In this document: positions 51,434 through 62,380 of the stretch, in pieces
Position numbering within the stretch: position 1 is the first letter of the stretch
How the letters are laid out: each line of letters opens with the position of its first letter
DNA from: Prorocentrum cordatum
Lineage: Eukaryota > Sar > Dinophyceae > Prorocentrales > Prorocentraceae
NCBI GenBank assembly: GCA_963575745.1
Contig: CAUYUJ010019860.1
Coordinates: 209,179-273,178, forward strand
Reading direction: 5' to 3'
DNA: 64,000 nucleotides
Made by a program: the position numbers and the translations under genes
The notes under the pieces: generated by a model
What the model was told of the DNA's origin: nothing
The model's database searches: none
The model's input: only the letters and a program-made list of their open reading frames with translations

Positions 51434-54400
51434 TCAAGCCCTCGGCATCCCTTGAGGGCCAGGTTGCGCGGTACCGCTGCGGGGGGTCCTCAGCGCCCGA
51501 TGCCGGAGCGCTGACTCCGTGATGGGCCCTTCCTCCCCAGGCAGCCGCGAGAGATGCTCCTTCGCCTCTGCCAGCATCTTACCCCACGCCTCGGGCGGGT
51601 CGATACGGGTCCACCCCTTGCGCAGGAGCTCGGAGTGGACCTTCTTGGCCTCCTCCCGCGACAGCCAGTCCGCGATGTCGTTGTGGTAGGTGCGGATGTA
51701 CAGCGCGGTGGTGCTGAACCCATGGCAGGCTTCTAAGCGCTGAATGAAGCGGACGAGGTGCCTCGCGAGCGGATGCTTGGGACGCCTCTTGCAAATCCAC
51801 GACCGCACGTTCATGTTGTCAGTGACGTAGAAGACAAGTTCGCCCTGCCACTCATCGCCCCTCGCCGCTGCTAAGGCCACGAATGCGAGCAGCTCGACGA
51901 TGGCGATGGCCCAGTCCTTCTCGGCCCCCGGGTGGCTCAGCACATCCTCCAGCTGGCGGAGGAGCGCGGCGGCGTCCACGGCCATGTAGTGGGGCGGTGC
52001 GGCCTTGCTGCCTGCCACGGCGCGCCCCCAGTCTATGCTGCCGATGGTCGTCGTGGTGGCGTCGCCCCCTGTCCACCTCGTCCGGGCGGCGGCCCCTGGT
52101 ACCGCCAGGCGCTCGCGCGGCCCCAAGCAGGAAATGAAGCTTGCGTCGAAGGTGGACGCCCAAGCTTCGGGCGCGTCGAAGAGTACCCGCATCAGCTCGA
52201 GGGTCTGATCCCATTCGTCCCAAGCGAGGGCGACCTCCTCCGCGCTCCCTTTGGGCTCCGCCCAGGCTGCTCCGAGTCCGCCGCCGAGGAGGCGATCAAT
52301 GACCGGCAGCTCAGGCCTGATGGCCGGCTGCGTGGCCACCCAGAACTGCGCGGAGCCCCTCAGCTCCTGGGCGACCTTGATGGGAACCCGCAGGCACCCA
52401 TAGCGAAGCTCGTCGATCGCCAGGAGGTGGGCGGCCTTCACGCATTTGGGCTCCGGGAGCCTCGAGCGCTGCCGGTCGACGTCTAGGTAGAGGCCCCAGA
52501 CCAATTGTTCTGCCTGAAAGGTACCCTCCTCCGCCATCTTGTCAACGTTGATCGCCTCGCTGCCCCAGACACGCCTCATGCTCGCGTCGCAGTCGGCCGC
52601 GCTGAGCCAGGGCCTGAGGCCGACTAGCGGTTCGACCAGGACGCCGTCGTCCATCAGCCACTTGGAGGACCAGCGCACCGTGTCGTTGACCTCGGGGTCC
52701 GGCGGCCTGCGCCGCTCGTGGTCCCACTTGGCGCTCCAGGCGAACGCCATGCACTCGCCTGGGGACCCCGGCCACCCAAAAACCATCACGCAGTGAATCA
52801 TGATCACGCGCGTGGTCATGCCAACCGCCTCGCCCGGGAAAGAGGTGCCGAACTCGGCCACGTCCTCGTCGCGCACCCAGTGCCACTTGAAGGCTCTCGA
52901 GACGTCCCTCTTGGCTATTACCTGCGGCACCCTGGGGTGGCGCGCTGACCACCAAAGGGAGAGGCGCACGAGGGCCTCGTGCTTCGGCTGGAGCACCGGT
53001 GGGTGCAGCTCCTTGGGCGAGCCCCCGTTGGCGACGCGCATGTCGTGTATGGGGCGCCCCTCGCTGCTCACCGTGCGGTCGGGCAGCATCTTGGGCACTC
53101 GCCCGGACGGGCTCTCGATGAGCTCCGATGCGGACAGAGCGTCCTCGGCCTCTGGGGTGGCCCAGAGCACGGCGCCGTAGGAGGTATCCTTCCAGGCCTT
53201 GGCGTACATCTCCAAGGCGTGGTCCCGTGCTGAAGCGTGGGGCTTGGCCACGGTACGCCGCCTGGGCTGCTGCCTCCGGACTGGGACACCCTTGATGGCC
53301 ATCCCGCGGAGGTGCTGTTTGTGGTCCTCCTCCAGGGCTGCTCCGAACTCAGGGTCGAGCACCCCTCCGAGCGGATTCCCGAGGACGCGCCCCCGCTCCT
53401 CGCGGAGCTGCGCCGCGGCAGCTTCCACGCTCCCCGCGGCGAGGAGCAGACGATTCCCCAAGTCCGTCACCTCCTTCACCAGCTCCGGGGCGAACTCGGC
53501 GTGCTCCAGGCACCAAGCCAGGAACTCCTTAGCTTCGGGAGCTCCAGGGCGAAAGGCAGCCGGCGGCGCTGTTGGGCGCTCGCTCTGGCGTACCTCTGAT
53601 TTGCCCTCGTGGTGCGCGCTCGGGCGAACGTACGCCGGCGGCACCTCGGGGCCTCCGCATCTGCGCCCCGGGCCCCTTGGGTCAGGGGCGGCGCGGCGCC
53701 CACGGCTCTCGTCCAGCGGCGATCTCGCTCGCAGCCGCCCTCTCGCGGGGGGCGCCATCGCTTCAGAGGCGGATGATTCGGAATCATCGTGCACCCCTCC
53801 GGAGGACCGCGCTCGCTCGCGGGGGGCTGTCCCCGCACCTCGCCTGCGGCTGCGGCTGCGGGCGATGGGGTCGCCCTGGCCGTCGTACTCCTCGTCGTAG
53901 ATCCTCTCGGTCTCGGCGTATGTGGGGTCAAGGACCGCGCCTCCGGCACGCTCGTTCCGCGGGATACCGAGCCTCTTCATATTTGCCCTCAGCGCTTCGT
54001 GCTCCTCCACGTAGCGCGCCAGGACCTCGCCGAGCTGGGCGTGCTCCGGATCCATCCAAGAGCACTCCTGGGGCAGCATGTCGCTGATCTGCCCGATACC
54101 GTTCAGGTACAAGATATCCGCGTGCTGGAGGTCGTCGCTCTTGCCGCCCCCCCGCACGTCGTTGAAGGTCTTGACGAAGCGTCGCACTGCATTGCACTTG
54201 TGGACTCCCCCGCGGCAGGCTACCCCCGGGTGTGTTCCGGCGGCCCTGCGTCCCGCCTCGTCGGATGCGGCCTCGCGGTCCTCGTCGGCCTCTGGTGGAG
54301 GGGGGGCTCCTTGGGTCTCCCGCGGGCTTCGATGCCTTGGGGGAGCACTCATGGCCCTCTGGTCCTCGCGCTCCTTCCGGCGCGCCTCGCGCTCGAGCCT

Positions 54401-56020
54401 GGCGGCGCGGCGGGCCTGTACCTCGCTGCGCCTGACCTCCAGCTGCCCGACTGCGCGTGCGGCGCCTCGCTCTTGGTCGCCGCCCTCGCCCGCCAAGCGA
54501 GCGTGGCGCCCCTGGGCCTCGGCGAGCTGCTCCTCCACTTGCCTTAGGGCGCCCGAGCTCCTCGAAGTGCCCCCGCTGGACGGGGGGACTGAGCTCGCCC
54601 TTTCGCCCCCGACTGCTGCGGCCACCTCGCTAAACTTCGGGGCCGGCATGCGGCTGCTGCTGGCTGCTGAGCCGGCTGCGGCCCCGTCTGATCCTGCAGC
54701 TGCCGCCGCGGCCGAGGCCCGGTCAGCGATCCTGGCCGTGACGCTCCGCTGGCCGGTTTGGGCTGCGGCACCAGGCGCCGGTTGCTGATCTCGATCCCAC
54801 CGGGGGCTCCAGCTGGCCCGCTCCTTCGGCGGCTCCAGCGTAGCCCACAGCTGCAGCTTCTCTCCAGGGCGCACCGACTCCTCGTCGTCTTGAGGTGGCC
54901 CGTGTGCTCCTGCCGTGTCATCGTCCTCCGTATACTCGAAGCGGTACAATTGGTCCTCGTCGAAAATGCATCCGGACAGCGTGTCCGAGACCCGCAGCCT
55001 CGCTTTGACCTCTCCGGCCTCGAGCGGGCCCCCCTTGAGCAGCACCCACCGATCGCCTTGCTGCGGGACAAAGACTCGTGCTGGGCTGGCCCGCGATGCT
55101 TCATCCTCGGCCTCCCTCGCCTTCTTCTGGCGGCGGTTCTCCTCCTCCTCGTCCTCGCTGGGGCTCTATCCCCCGTCGTCGTCCCCATCGCCACCTCCGC
55201 CAGGTCCACCTCTACCTCGAGCGGCAGCCTCGCGTTCCTCACGCTTGCGCGCTTTGTTACGTTTCCAGCCTCCTCGCTTGCCGCCCCGCTTGCCGCCCCA
55301 CTTCTCGTCGCCACCGCACTCGATCACGATCAGCTCACCGTCGGCCTCCACCTCCGCAACGTCCTCACCTTGGCGTTCGCCCTTTAAGCTTTCGCCGTCC
55401 TCCTCCGCCGCGTCCTTCTACGGGTAGCCGTCCTTTGAACGACCGCCCCTGCGGGAGCCCTTTGAGCCCCCGTCAACTTTGGCCTCAATTACGCTTCTCA
55501 GTTTCGGGTGGAGTAGGCAGTCCGAGATGCCGCAGCGGCTGAGGGGGGCCTCAAGCCAGCTGTCGTCGTGGCTGCAGCCGCACTCGTACTGATCCTCCTC
55601 TGCTTTGCCAGCGATGGCGCTCCGCTCCAAGCTGCCGCACTTCTCGCCATGCTCGCCGATGGCCCCGTCCTCGGTTACAGTGCCCTCTGCCGCACAGGCC
55701 GACGGGCTTGATGAAGGAAGGGGGTCTTGTTCCAGGGCGTCAAAATGCCCGGCCCGCGCCACCTTGCTTTCCAACTTATCCTCCAAAGCCCGCGCCTCGG
55801 CGTCCATCACCGCAATCTGCTGTTCCAGCTTCTCGGGAGCGGTGCCGGCAGCCGCTGCTTTCAGCACGGCTGCCCAGGCACCGCACAGCCGCGGCGCGTA
55901 CTGCCCCGCGCGCTGGGTTCTCCGCATGCCCCGCAGCCCCAGCCCGAAGCCGGCGCTCCCCAGCTCCCCCTTCACTGCAGCGCTGAGCTGGGGGGGTGCC
56001 GCTGGGGACGCGCCCTCCAC
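51434..56020 (-). CDS. DIRS-like Gag/RT/RNase H ORF with two in-frame TAG codons
   Basis: One frame continues from 56020 to 51434, interrupted only by TAG at 55418-55420 and 55166-55168; the uninterrupted part is 1,203 codons from 55045. Sequence up to about residue 450 of that part is hydrophilic, with Arg/Glu coiled coil (RQVEEQLAEAQGRHARL, RRAARLEREARRKERE). RT follows: VIAKRDVSRAFKWHWV (Asp near 52905), HCVMVFGWPGSPGECMAF and KWLMDDGVLVEP (Asp pair near 52648). RNase H is seen in VFYVTDNMNVRSWICKRR (about 51825) and YHNDIADWLSREE (about 51670), the DIRS-like form. These make cDNA from element RNA. Both TAGs lie in acidic, low-complexity linkers upstream of the Gag-like region, so readthrough would join the N-terminal segment to the rest. 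Confidence 0.85.
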
Positions 56021-57043
56021 CCTCCAGGTTGGGCGGAGCTTGCTTGCCGATGATGAAGCGGAGCTCGCCCTCGCGGGTCCTTCCGAAGTAGAGGGCCCAC
56101 TGGTTCTCAGGCAGAGCGGGGTAGTGCCGCTTGGTGCGGAAGTCCACCTGCGCCCAGTGGAAGTTGTCTGGGGCGGCCCGCGCGATGAGCTGGTTCACGC
56201 GGAGCAGCTTGTCGTCCGGGGGCAGCCTGACCGTGGCGCCGTCCTCGTCGAGGCCGTAGCGCCCGCTGGCCTCACCCAACTTGGCGCTGAGGTTGATCAG
56301 CTCGCTCGCCTCGGCCTTGCTGAGCCGCGTGCGTGCATCGAGGTTGCAGGCAGACCGCCCTCCAGCGTGCGGTGCGTGTGCTTGTCCGAGCACCGCCTAG
56401 CCAAGATCAGAGCGTAGGGGTAGAGCCCGAGTGATAGCAACCACCAGGTTCGCTTCTGATACCGGTACTGGAGCTCGTCCGGGGGTGCGAGCCCCCACTC
56501 GCACATGTCTATGGCGAGGACCCGTGCCCCAGTCGCGTGCAACAGAGCTCTCACACAGGGTCGATCCCAGAGCTTGGGGTACCTGCCGTCCAGCGCCGAG
56601 GACTCGATGAGGAATTCTCGTCCTGCCTCGTAGCCCCGCTTCGCCCCTGTGCACGCGAACTCCCCGAACACATTGCCATCGATCTCAACCTGGCGTTCGC
56701 CAGTCCCGTCTGGGCACTCAAAGGTCCTCGTCCCTCCTGCCGCCAACTGCCAAGGGCAGTGACTCACGCAGGGAGGAGCGAACTGTAGCACATTTTGTAA
56801 GTCCCGGGGGGGTCTGCATCTTTCCCGCGAACAAGGGGGCCCTGCTGTCTGCGCGAGGCAGTCCGAGGGCAGATGTTGTATGAAATTGCGCAGAGCGCTT
56901 GTCTCGGTAAGCAACTTGCCGCGACGCCAGGAGCTGCTCTGACGGCACTTCCCGCGTCGCAGCGCACTGGCCTCCTCGGCGCGGCAAAGGAAAGGCATGC
57001 AATGGGCATTGACAGATCTGATGGGGACCTGCGCCACGCCCAC
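55990..57043 (-). CDS. N-terminal ORF segments preceding the DIRS-like Gag/RT frame
   Basis: Two overlapping minus-strand frames (57043-56297 and 56393-55990) carry coherent text: FECPDGTGERQVEIDGNVFG, LAIDMCEWGLAPPDELQYRY, KRTWWLLSLGLYPYAL, then YGLDEDGATVRLPPDDKLLR and WALYFGRTREGELRFIIG. The DMCxxGLxxPD and KxTWW words followed by a Cys and HxH resemble a block I remember from polyproteins of dinoflagellate retroelements, function unknown. Frame changes lie near 56350 and 56010. This might be the 5' part of the DIRS-like element or a fragment of another element into which it inserted. The true start is not determinable. Confidence 0.45.
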
Positions 57044-57229
57044 GCAGGAAATATACAGATGCAGGGCGGGGCCAACGGAATCTGACTACTAAACATTCGG
57101 TTGGCGAAGGAGAGCTAGCAAGGGTCGCGCAGGAGACCCGACTGGGAAACGCGCAGTTCCGGCAGAACGCCCAGAGAAAAACACGTAATGATTCGATGAA
57201 CTGACTTATGGAAACGAGAATTCAGGCAC

Positions 57230-58560
57230 CAGCGCCCGGAGACGGGGCGCGGGAGGGGGGGGGCGCGCGCGGCGGCCCCAGGGCCCCTTGCTCCGCGCTC
57301 GCGAAGCCGTCTCGATGGCCGCCGCAGTGGCCCTGGGCCGCGCGCGCGATGGAAGAAGGACCTGGCGGGCCGCCGCGCGCGCCGCGGCACTGGCCCAGGC
57401 TGCGCGGAAGAGAACAAATGCGCGAGGGGGCGGGGCGTCGCGCGCGACGGCCTTCGCGCCGGGGGGCGGCCGCGGGCTCGGAAGCCTCGGCCCATCTCGC
57501 AAAACAAGAAAAAACTCTGCGCGAGGCGAGGGGGGCGGGGGCAGGGGCGCCGCGCGCGAGGCGGTTCTGTCCAATTCGGCGCGACAAGAGACAATTCGAT
57601 GCGGGCCGGGAACACAGCGCTCGGAGCGGCTCAAGCGATTCGCGGAGGGAACAACGCCGCGCGCGAGGGGCCTGTGCCGCTGCCCTGGCGGCCCCTGCCC
57701 ATTCGAATCGGATGCGGGGCCGCGCGCGAGGGGGGCGGGGAAGCCGGTCGCGCGGCGCCCTGGCCGATTAAGCTTACCAGATGGCGAAGGAGCAAGGCCG
57801 ACGCGTTCGACGCGGCGGCGCCGCCGCAGCGGCGGCCGCCGAGCGCGCGGCAATGCTGGTCCAGTCTGCATGGGGAACGCGGCGCGCGCGGCGGCAGGGC
57901 CGCCGCGAGCGCGGCGACGCTGGTCACTTCTGAAGGGGAGCACGCCGCGCGCGCGGTGACTCCGCCGCCGCGCGCGCCCGCGACGGACTTGCCCCATTCT
58001 GCGCGCAGAAACGCGGCGCGCGAAGGGCGCGGCCGCCGCGGGCCCCGCGCCCCCTGTTCACGTTGAATGCATCGAAGAGACGTGCACCAGAAAGGGAGGG
58101 GGGGGCGCGGCCGCCGCGCGCGAGCGCGGCGCCCCTGGCAAATCGCGCGCGACAGGATACCGCGCGCACGGGAGCAGGGCCGCCGCTCGCGACTGGGCAG
58201 GGCGGGGAGGGGGGGGGGAGGGGGGCAAGGCGGCCGCGCAGCGGCCCTGGCCCACTCTGAACGGGCCAGCGCGATGCGCGAGGGGACAAGGCCGCCGCGA
58301 GGGCGGCGGACCTGCTCCTTTCCAGATGGAGCACCCGAGCGCGCGAACGGGCAAGGCCGCCGCCCGCGCGAAAGCCCCGGCCGTTCCTGAGTTAGAAAAC
58401 ACAGCGCGCGTCAGAAAGCAGCACGGCCGCGCGCGCGGTGGCTCTTGCCAGTTCTGCGCGTCAGTGCAGTGCGCGAAGGGGCAGGCCCGCTGCTCGCGTG
58501 GCGGGCCTGCCCCGTGTCGCGTTGAAAAAAATTATCCTGGCGAAGGACCCAACCATATGC
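57230..58560. repeat. GC-rich degenerate tandem repeat region
   Basis: GCGCGCGAGG or GCGCGCGCGG words recur about every 60-70 bp, each followed by GGCCGCCGCG, GCCCTGGCC and a short AT-containing word such as ATTCGA, ATTCTG or CAGATGG. Every frame is open and Arg/Ala/Pro-rich. I see no gene. Confidence 0.6.
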
Positions 58561-58589
58561 AGTTGTGAGTATCGCAATTGTGAGTATCT

Positions 58590-58655
58590 TCTTCGGTGGC
58601 GCTCCCTATGGGGCCACGAACCGCATGAGGGGTGTGCCGAAATGTGGCGGGGTAC
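58590..58655. repeat. Isolated copy of the 90-bp repeat unit
   Basis: GGTGGCGCTCCCTATGGGGC, CACGAACCG and GAGGGGTGTGCCGAAATG match the unit of the tandem array at 59810-61270, about 1.2 kb away. Confidence 0.85.
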
Positions 58656-58995
58656 ACAACGCAAAGGAATACGATAGATCTGATTACGAGAGAAAGAACG
58701 CGGGTGAGTCAGAGCGCGAGGGACTCTGAGTATGAATGGGTCTGCGCGCGAGTGAATATATTTGCATGAATGCGATCATGGAACTGCCTAGTGTAAGTGT
58801 CGAGCATGCCTGTCCGAACACACGCGTGACACTGAGCTGGCCGCAGCAGGCAGCTTCCGCAGGGAACCCGACGGCAGCGTCCGCACGTCGCGACGCCCAT
58901 GCCGGCACGCCTATTGCGAGGATCGCGCCCGCTTTCGGCTCTTCTTTTCCTTCCTCTTTGCCCGCGCACTCCAAAATCCAAGGCTGCGGGCGCAA
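58656..58995. other. No gene seen
   Basis: Non-repetitive sequence with lower GC than its flanks; only short frames. Confidence 0.35.
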
Positions 58996-59260
58996 CGCAG
59001 CGCGGAGTCCCCGCGACGCGCGCTGGTCGCCCCGGGCGGGGTCCCAGCGACGCGCGTGGGTCGTCCGCTGCGCGAAGCAGAGAGAGCTGACTAGCTAAAG
59101 TGGGCTGGCTGATAGCGGGCAAGTCTCTGACGCTAGGCAGAGCGACGACGGCGAACAGAGGCGCCGGGCCCCCGCAGCACGGAGTTCCCGCGACGCGCGC
59201 TGGTCGCCCCGAGAGGGTCCCAGCGACGCGCGCAGGTTGCCCGCGGCGCGAAGCCAAACA
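58996..59260. repeat. Direct repeat of about 70 bp, two copies
   Basis: CGGAGTCCCCGCGACGCGCG, then CTGGTCGCCCCG, begins at 59002 and recurs with two changes at 59180. Both are followed by GGTCCCAGCGACGCGCG. The CGACGCGCG word is itself repeated within each copy. Confidence 0.85.
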
Positions 59261-59307
59261 GTCAGACCGTCGAGAGACGGCGAGGCTCGGGCGGGCCGCT
59301 CCTCAGG

Positions 59308-59700
59308 TCAAGCCTCGCGGAGAAACTCGGTGAAGCCCAGCTCCCTGGCGAGGGCCGTCGCCTCCCTTCTGCACCGCCTCGTGCGCGCAGCAAACTGCTC
59401 CTGCTGCTTCCGCAAGCCCTCCGGCGGCCCTGCCAGGAAGAACTCGATGCGCGGCGCCCGCATGAGCGGGAGGTCCTCGTGGCGCGTGGCGCGCGAGAGC
59501 TGGACGTAGAGCTCCAGCCACCAGTCGCCGCCCTCCTTCTTGCCGTTCCCCACCTCGTGGCGGCCGCCATCCAGGATCACGCCTGGCGACGCGACCGAGG
59601 CGGAGCAGCGCGCGGGCAGCCGACGGCCCGGGGCCCGGGCGAGAGTCCACAGGACCGAGAGGATGGTCTGGCCGCGGGAACCCTGCTCGCGCACGGAGGT
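59308..59700 (-). CDS. C-terminal exon of a superfamily-1 (Pif1/RecD-like) helicase
   Basis: The minus-strand frame ending with TGA at 59308 contains WWLELYVQLSRATRHEDL (about 59530-59475). Its core is the VAYVxLSRxxxxxDL motif VI of superfamily-1 helicases of the Pif1/RecD/UvrD-C type, which binds ATP. It is followed by PLMRAPRIEFFLAGPPEG and a helical Arg/Glu tail (TRRCRREATALARELG) ending in FTEFLREA. Upstream, SPGVILDGGRHEVGNGKKEG fits the stretch between motifs V and VI. Only this end is present. The rest must lie upstream, but the next 1.5 kb is the 90-bp tandem array, so either an intron holds the array or the exon is an orphan fragment. The helicase could be host-derived or from a mobile element such as a Helitron. 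Confidence 0.6.
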   Translation of the reverse strand, partial: TSVREQGSRGQTILSVLWTLARAPGRRLPARCSASVASPGVILDGGRHEVGNGKKEGGDWWLELYVQLSRATRHEDLPLMRAPRIEFFLAGPPEGLRKQQEQFAARTRRCRREATALARELGFTEFLREA

Positions 59701-59809
59701 CTGGCGCCCACGGAGCTCCGTTCCCACGCCCCGTCGCCCTTCGCGCAAGGTGCGCCCCTGGCACGGCCCACCGTGGTGATGACCTGCCGTGCGAGAAATG
59801 CGGGGGGGG

Positions 59810-61270
59810 GGTGCCGAAATGGGTGGGGGTGGACGCATGCGGGCGGCGGCACGGGGGCCTTAGTGAGCTCCATATGGAGCACGAAACGTGTGAGGGGGTG
59901 CCGGAAATGGGTGTGGGGACGCATGCGGCCGCGGGCACGGGGCTCGGTGGAGCTCCCTATGGGGCCACGAAACGTGTGAGGGTTGTGCCGACATGGGTGG
60001 TAGGGAGGCACGCGAGCGCAGCCACTGGGGCCTTCGGTGGAGCTCCCTATGGGGCCACGAAGCGTGTGAGGGGTGTGCCGAAAGGGGTGGTGGGGAGGCA
60101 TGCGAACGCAGCCACTGGGGCCTTCGGTGGAGCTCCCTATGGGGCCACGAAGCGTGTGAGGGGTGTGCCGAAATGGGTGGTGGGGACGCATGCGGCCGCG
60201 GGCATTGGGGCCTTCGGTGGAGCTCCCTATGGAGCCTCGAAGCGTGTGAGGGGTGTGCCGAAATGGGTTGTGGGTGACGCATGCGGCCGCGGGCACTGGG
60301 GCCTTCGGTGGAGCTCCCTATGGAGCCACGAAGCGGGTGAGGGGTGTGCCGAAATGGGTGTGGGGGACGCATGCGGCCGCGGGCACTGGGGCCTTCGGTG
60401 GAGCTCCCTATGGAGCCACGGAACGTGTGAGGGGTGTGCCGAAATGGGTGTGGGGGACGCATGCGGCCGCGGGCACTGGGGCCTTCGGTGGAGCTCCCTA
60501 TGGAGCCACGAAACGTGTGAGGGGTGTGCCGAAATGGGTGTGGGGGACGCATGCGGCCGCGTGCACTGGGGCCTTCGGTGGAGCTCCCTATGGAGCCACG
60601 AAACGTGTGAGGGGTGTGCCGAAATGGGTGTGGGGGACGCATGCGGCCGCGGGCACTGGGGCCTTCGGTGGAGCTCCCTATGGAGCCACGAAACGTGTGA
60701 GGGGTGTGCCGAAATGAGTGTGGGGGACGCATGCGGCCGCGGGCACTGGGGCCTTCGGTGGAGCTCCCTATGGAGCCACGAAACGTGTGAGGGGTGTGCC
60801 GAAATGGGTGTGGGGGACGCATGCGGCCGGCGGGCACTGGGGCCTTCGGTGGAGCTCCCTATGGAGCCACGAAGCGTGTGAGGGGTTTCGGTGCCGAAAA
60901 GGTGTGTGGGCGGACGCATGCGGCCGGCGGGCAATGGTGCCTTGGTGGAAGCGCCCTATGGAGCCCCACGAAACGTGCGAGGGGTGTGCCGAAATGGGTG
61001 TGGGGGACGCATAGCGGGCTGCGGCAGTGGGGCCTTCGGTGGAGCTCCCTATGGAGCCACGAAACGTGTGAAGGGTGTGCCGAAATGGGTGTGGGGGACG
61101 CATGCGGCCGCGGGCATTGGGGCCTTCGGTGGAGCTCCCTATGGAGCCACGAAACGTGTGAGGGGTGTGCCGAAATGGGTGTGGTGGACGCATGCGGCCG
61201 CGGGCACTGGGGCCTTCGGTGGAGCTCCCTATGGAGCCACGAAACGTGTGAGGGGTGTGCCGAAATGGGT
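59810..61270. repeat. 90-bp tandem array, about 16 copies (30-codon period)
   Basis: The unit is ACGTGTGAGGGGTGTGCCGA, then AATGGGTGTGGGGGACGCAT, GCGGCCGC, GGGCACTGGGGCCTTCGG and TGGAGCTCCCTATGGAGCCACG. Copies between 60300 and 60880 are nearly identical, while those before 60200 and around 60890-61020 have indels or more changes. Since 90 is divisible by three, open frames exist on both strands (for example GTHAAAGTGAFGGAPYGATK). Nearly all copies contain NotI-like GCGGCCGC and GAGCTC words. Confidence 0.97.
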
Positions 61271-61271
61271 G

Positions 61272-61345
61272 TTGATGATGATGATGATGATGATGGGAGG
61301 GGGGAGGAGGCAGCGGGAGAAAGGAAGGAAGGAAGGAAGGAAGGA
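61272..61345. repeat. (GAT)n and (GGAA)n microsatellites
   Basis: GATGATGAT units follow the last 90-bp copy, then a GGGAGGAGG patch and a perfect GGAA/AGGA array at 61318-61344. Confidence 0.95.
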
Positions 61346-61400
61346 GAACGCGGGGCACCGTCTCTTCAAAACGAGGACCCAACACCACAGGATGGTTGGG

Positions 61401-61500
61401 NNNNNNNNNNNNNNNNNNNNNNNNNNNNNNNNNNNNNNNNNNNNNNNNNNNNNNNNNNNNNNNNNNNNNNNNNNNNNNNNNNNNNNNNNNNNNNNNNNNN
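61401..61500. other. Assembly gap (100 N)
   Basis: Exactly 100 N, likely a placeholder of unknown true size. It is followed by a G-run at 61501-61511. Confidence 0.99.
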
Positions 61501-61511
61501 GGGGGGGGGGG

Positions 61512-62380
61512 CGCAGTGGAGGTGCAAGGCAGCCGAGGAGGCCTTCCACAACGAATTCTGGACCTCGGGGCCTCGCCATCCTGGCGTTCGCGGGGCCTCG
61601 GAAGAGCCCCGAGAGGGCCCGATGTTTTCGCCCCCTCGCGCTCCCCATGCACCTCGTTCTCTTCCTCCTCCTCTTCCTCCTCCTCCTCCTCCGACCCCCC
61701 CCACCCCCTATTTCCCAAACAAAACTCATAAAGGAATAGGGGAAACCAAAAAAAAAAAAAAAAACACCCCCCCCACACAAACCATCTGCATCCTAATTCC
61801 TCCTCCTCCTCATCATCATCAGCGCCCCCCTCCCCTATCTCTCTCTCTCTACTCTCTCATCTCTCTCTCTCATCTCTCTCTCTCTCTCTCACGCCTCTCC
61901 TCTCTCTCTTTCTCTCACCCCTCCCCTTCCCCCCCCCCCCCCCCCCCCCTCCCCCCTCATCCTCTGCTTCCTCCTCTTCCATCCTCATCCCTCCTCCTCA
62001 TCATCCATCATCGCCCCGCCCCCCCCCTCTCTGCCCCCCCCCCACCCCCCTTCCCCCTCATCATCCTCCCTCCTCCCCCCCGCCCCCGTCCTCTCCTACC
62101 CCTGCTCTTCCCTCCGCATACGCCTCCCCCTCGCCCTTTCCCCCCACCCCCCCCCCCCCTCCCACTACCCCTCCTCCTCCGCACCCCCCCCCACCGCTCC
62201 CCCACCCCCCTCCTCCAACTCCTCCTCCTCCGCCTCCTCCTCCTCCTCCTCCTCCTATCTCCTCCTCCTCCGCCCCCTCCTCCTCCGCCTCCCCCTCTTC
62301 CTCCTCCCCCTCCTCATCCCCCTCCTGCTCCTCCTCATCTTCATCCCCTCCTCATTCTCCTCCTCCTCACGGTGCACTTG
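61512..62380. repeat. Pyrimidine-rich low-complexity region
   Basis: After about 130 bp of mixed sequence the plus strand is almost entirely C and T: CCT, (CT)n and C-runs, with an A-run at 61749-61763. No gene seen. It is purine-rich on the minus strand, just downstream of the exon at 62381-62965. Confidence 0.85.

Larger units (their letters stand above)
48321..57043 (-). mobile_element. DIRS-like tyrosine-recombinase retrotransposon with a C5-methyltransferase-like domain
   Basis: Minus-strand order: N-terminal ORFs (57043-55420), Gag-like/RT/RNase H (to 51434), methyltransferase-like plus recombinase N-terminal domain (to 49912), recombinase catalytic domain (to 48909), and a small membrane ORF (to 48321). 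RT plus RNase H followed by methyltransferase and tyrosine recombinase, with no integrase or LTRs, is the DIRS-type plan. The outer ends are set by ORFs, not by termini; inverted or split repeats were not established except the candidate pair at 47246-47846. The copy has two in-frame TAG codons and frame changes. Confidence 0.8.

Noticed and set aside
57230-58560. Large Arg-rich ORFs on both strands
   Set aside because: They follow the GC-rich degenerate repeat and show no conserved domain.
59811-60881. 356-codon and similar ORFs over the 90-bp array
   Set aside because: The repeat period is divisible by three, so frames are open on both strands without selection.
59810-61270. CRISPR-like array
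   Set aside because: Units are directly adjacent 90-bp copies without unique spacers, and the genome is eukaryotic.
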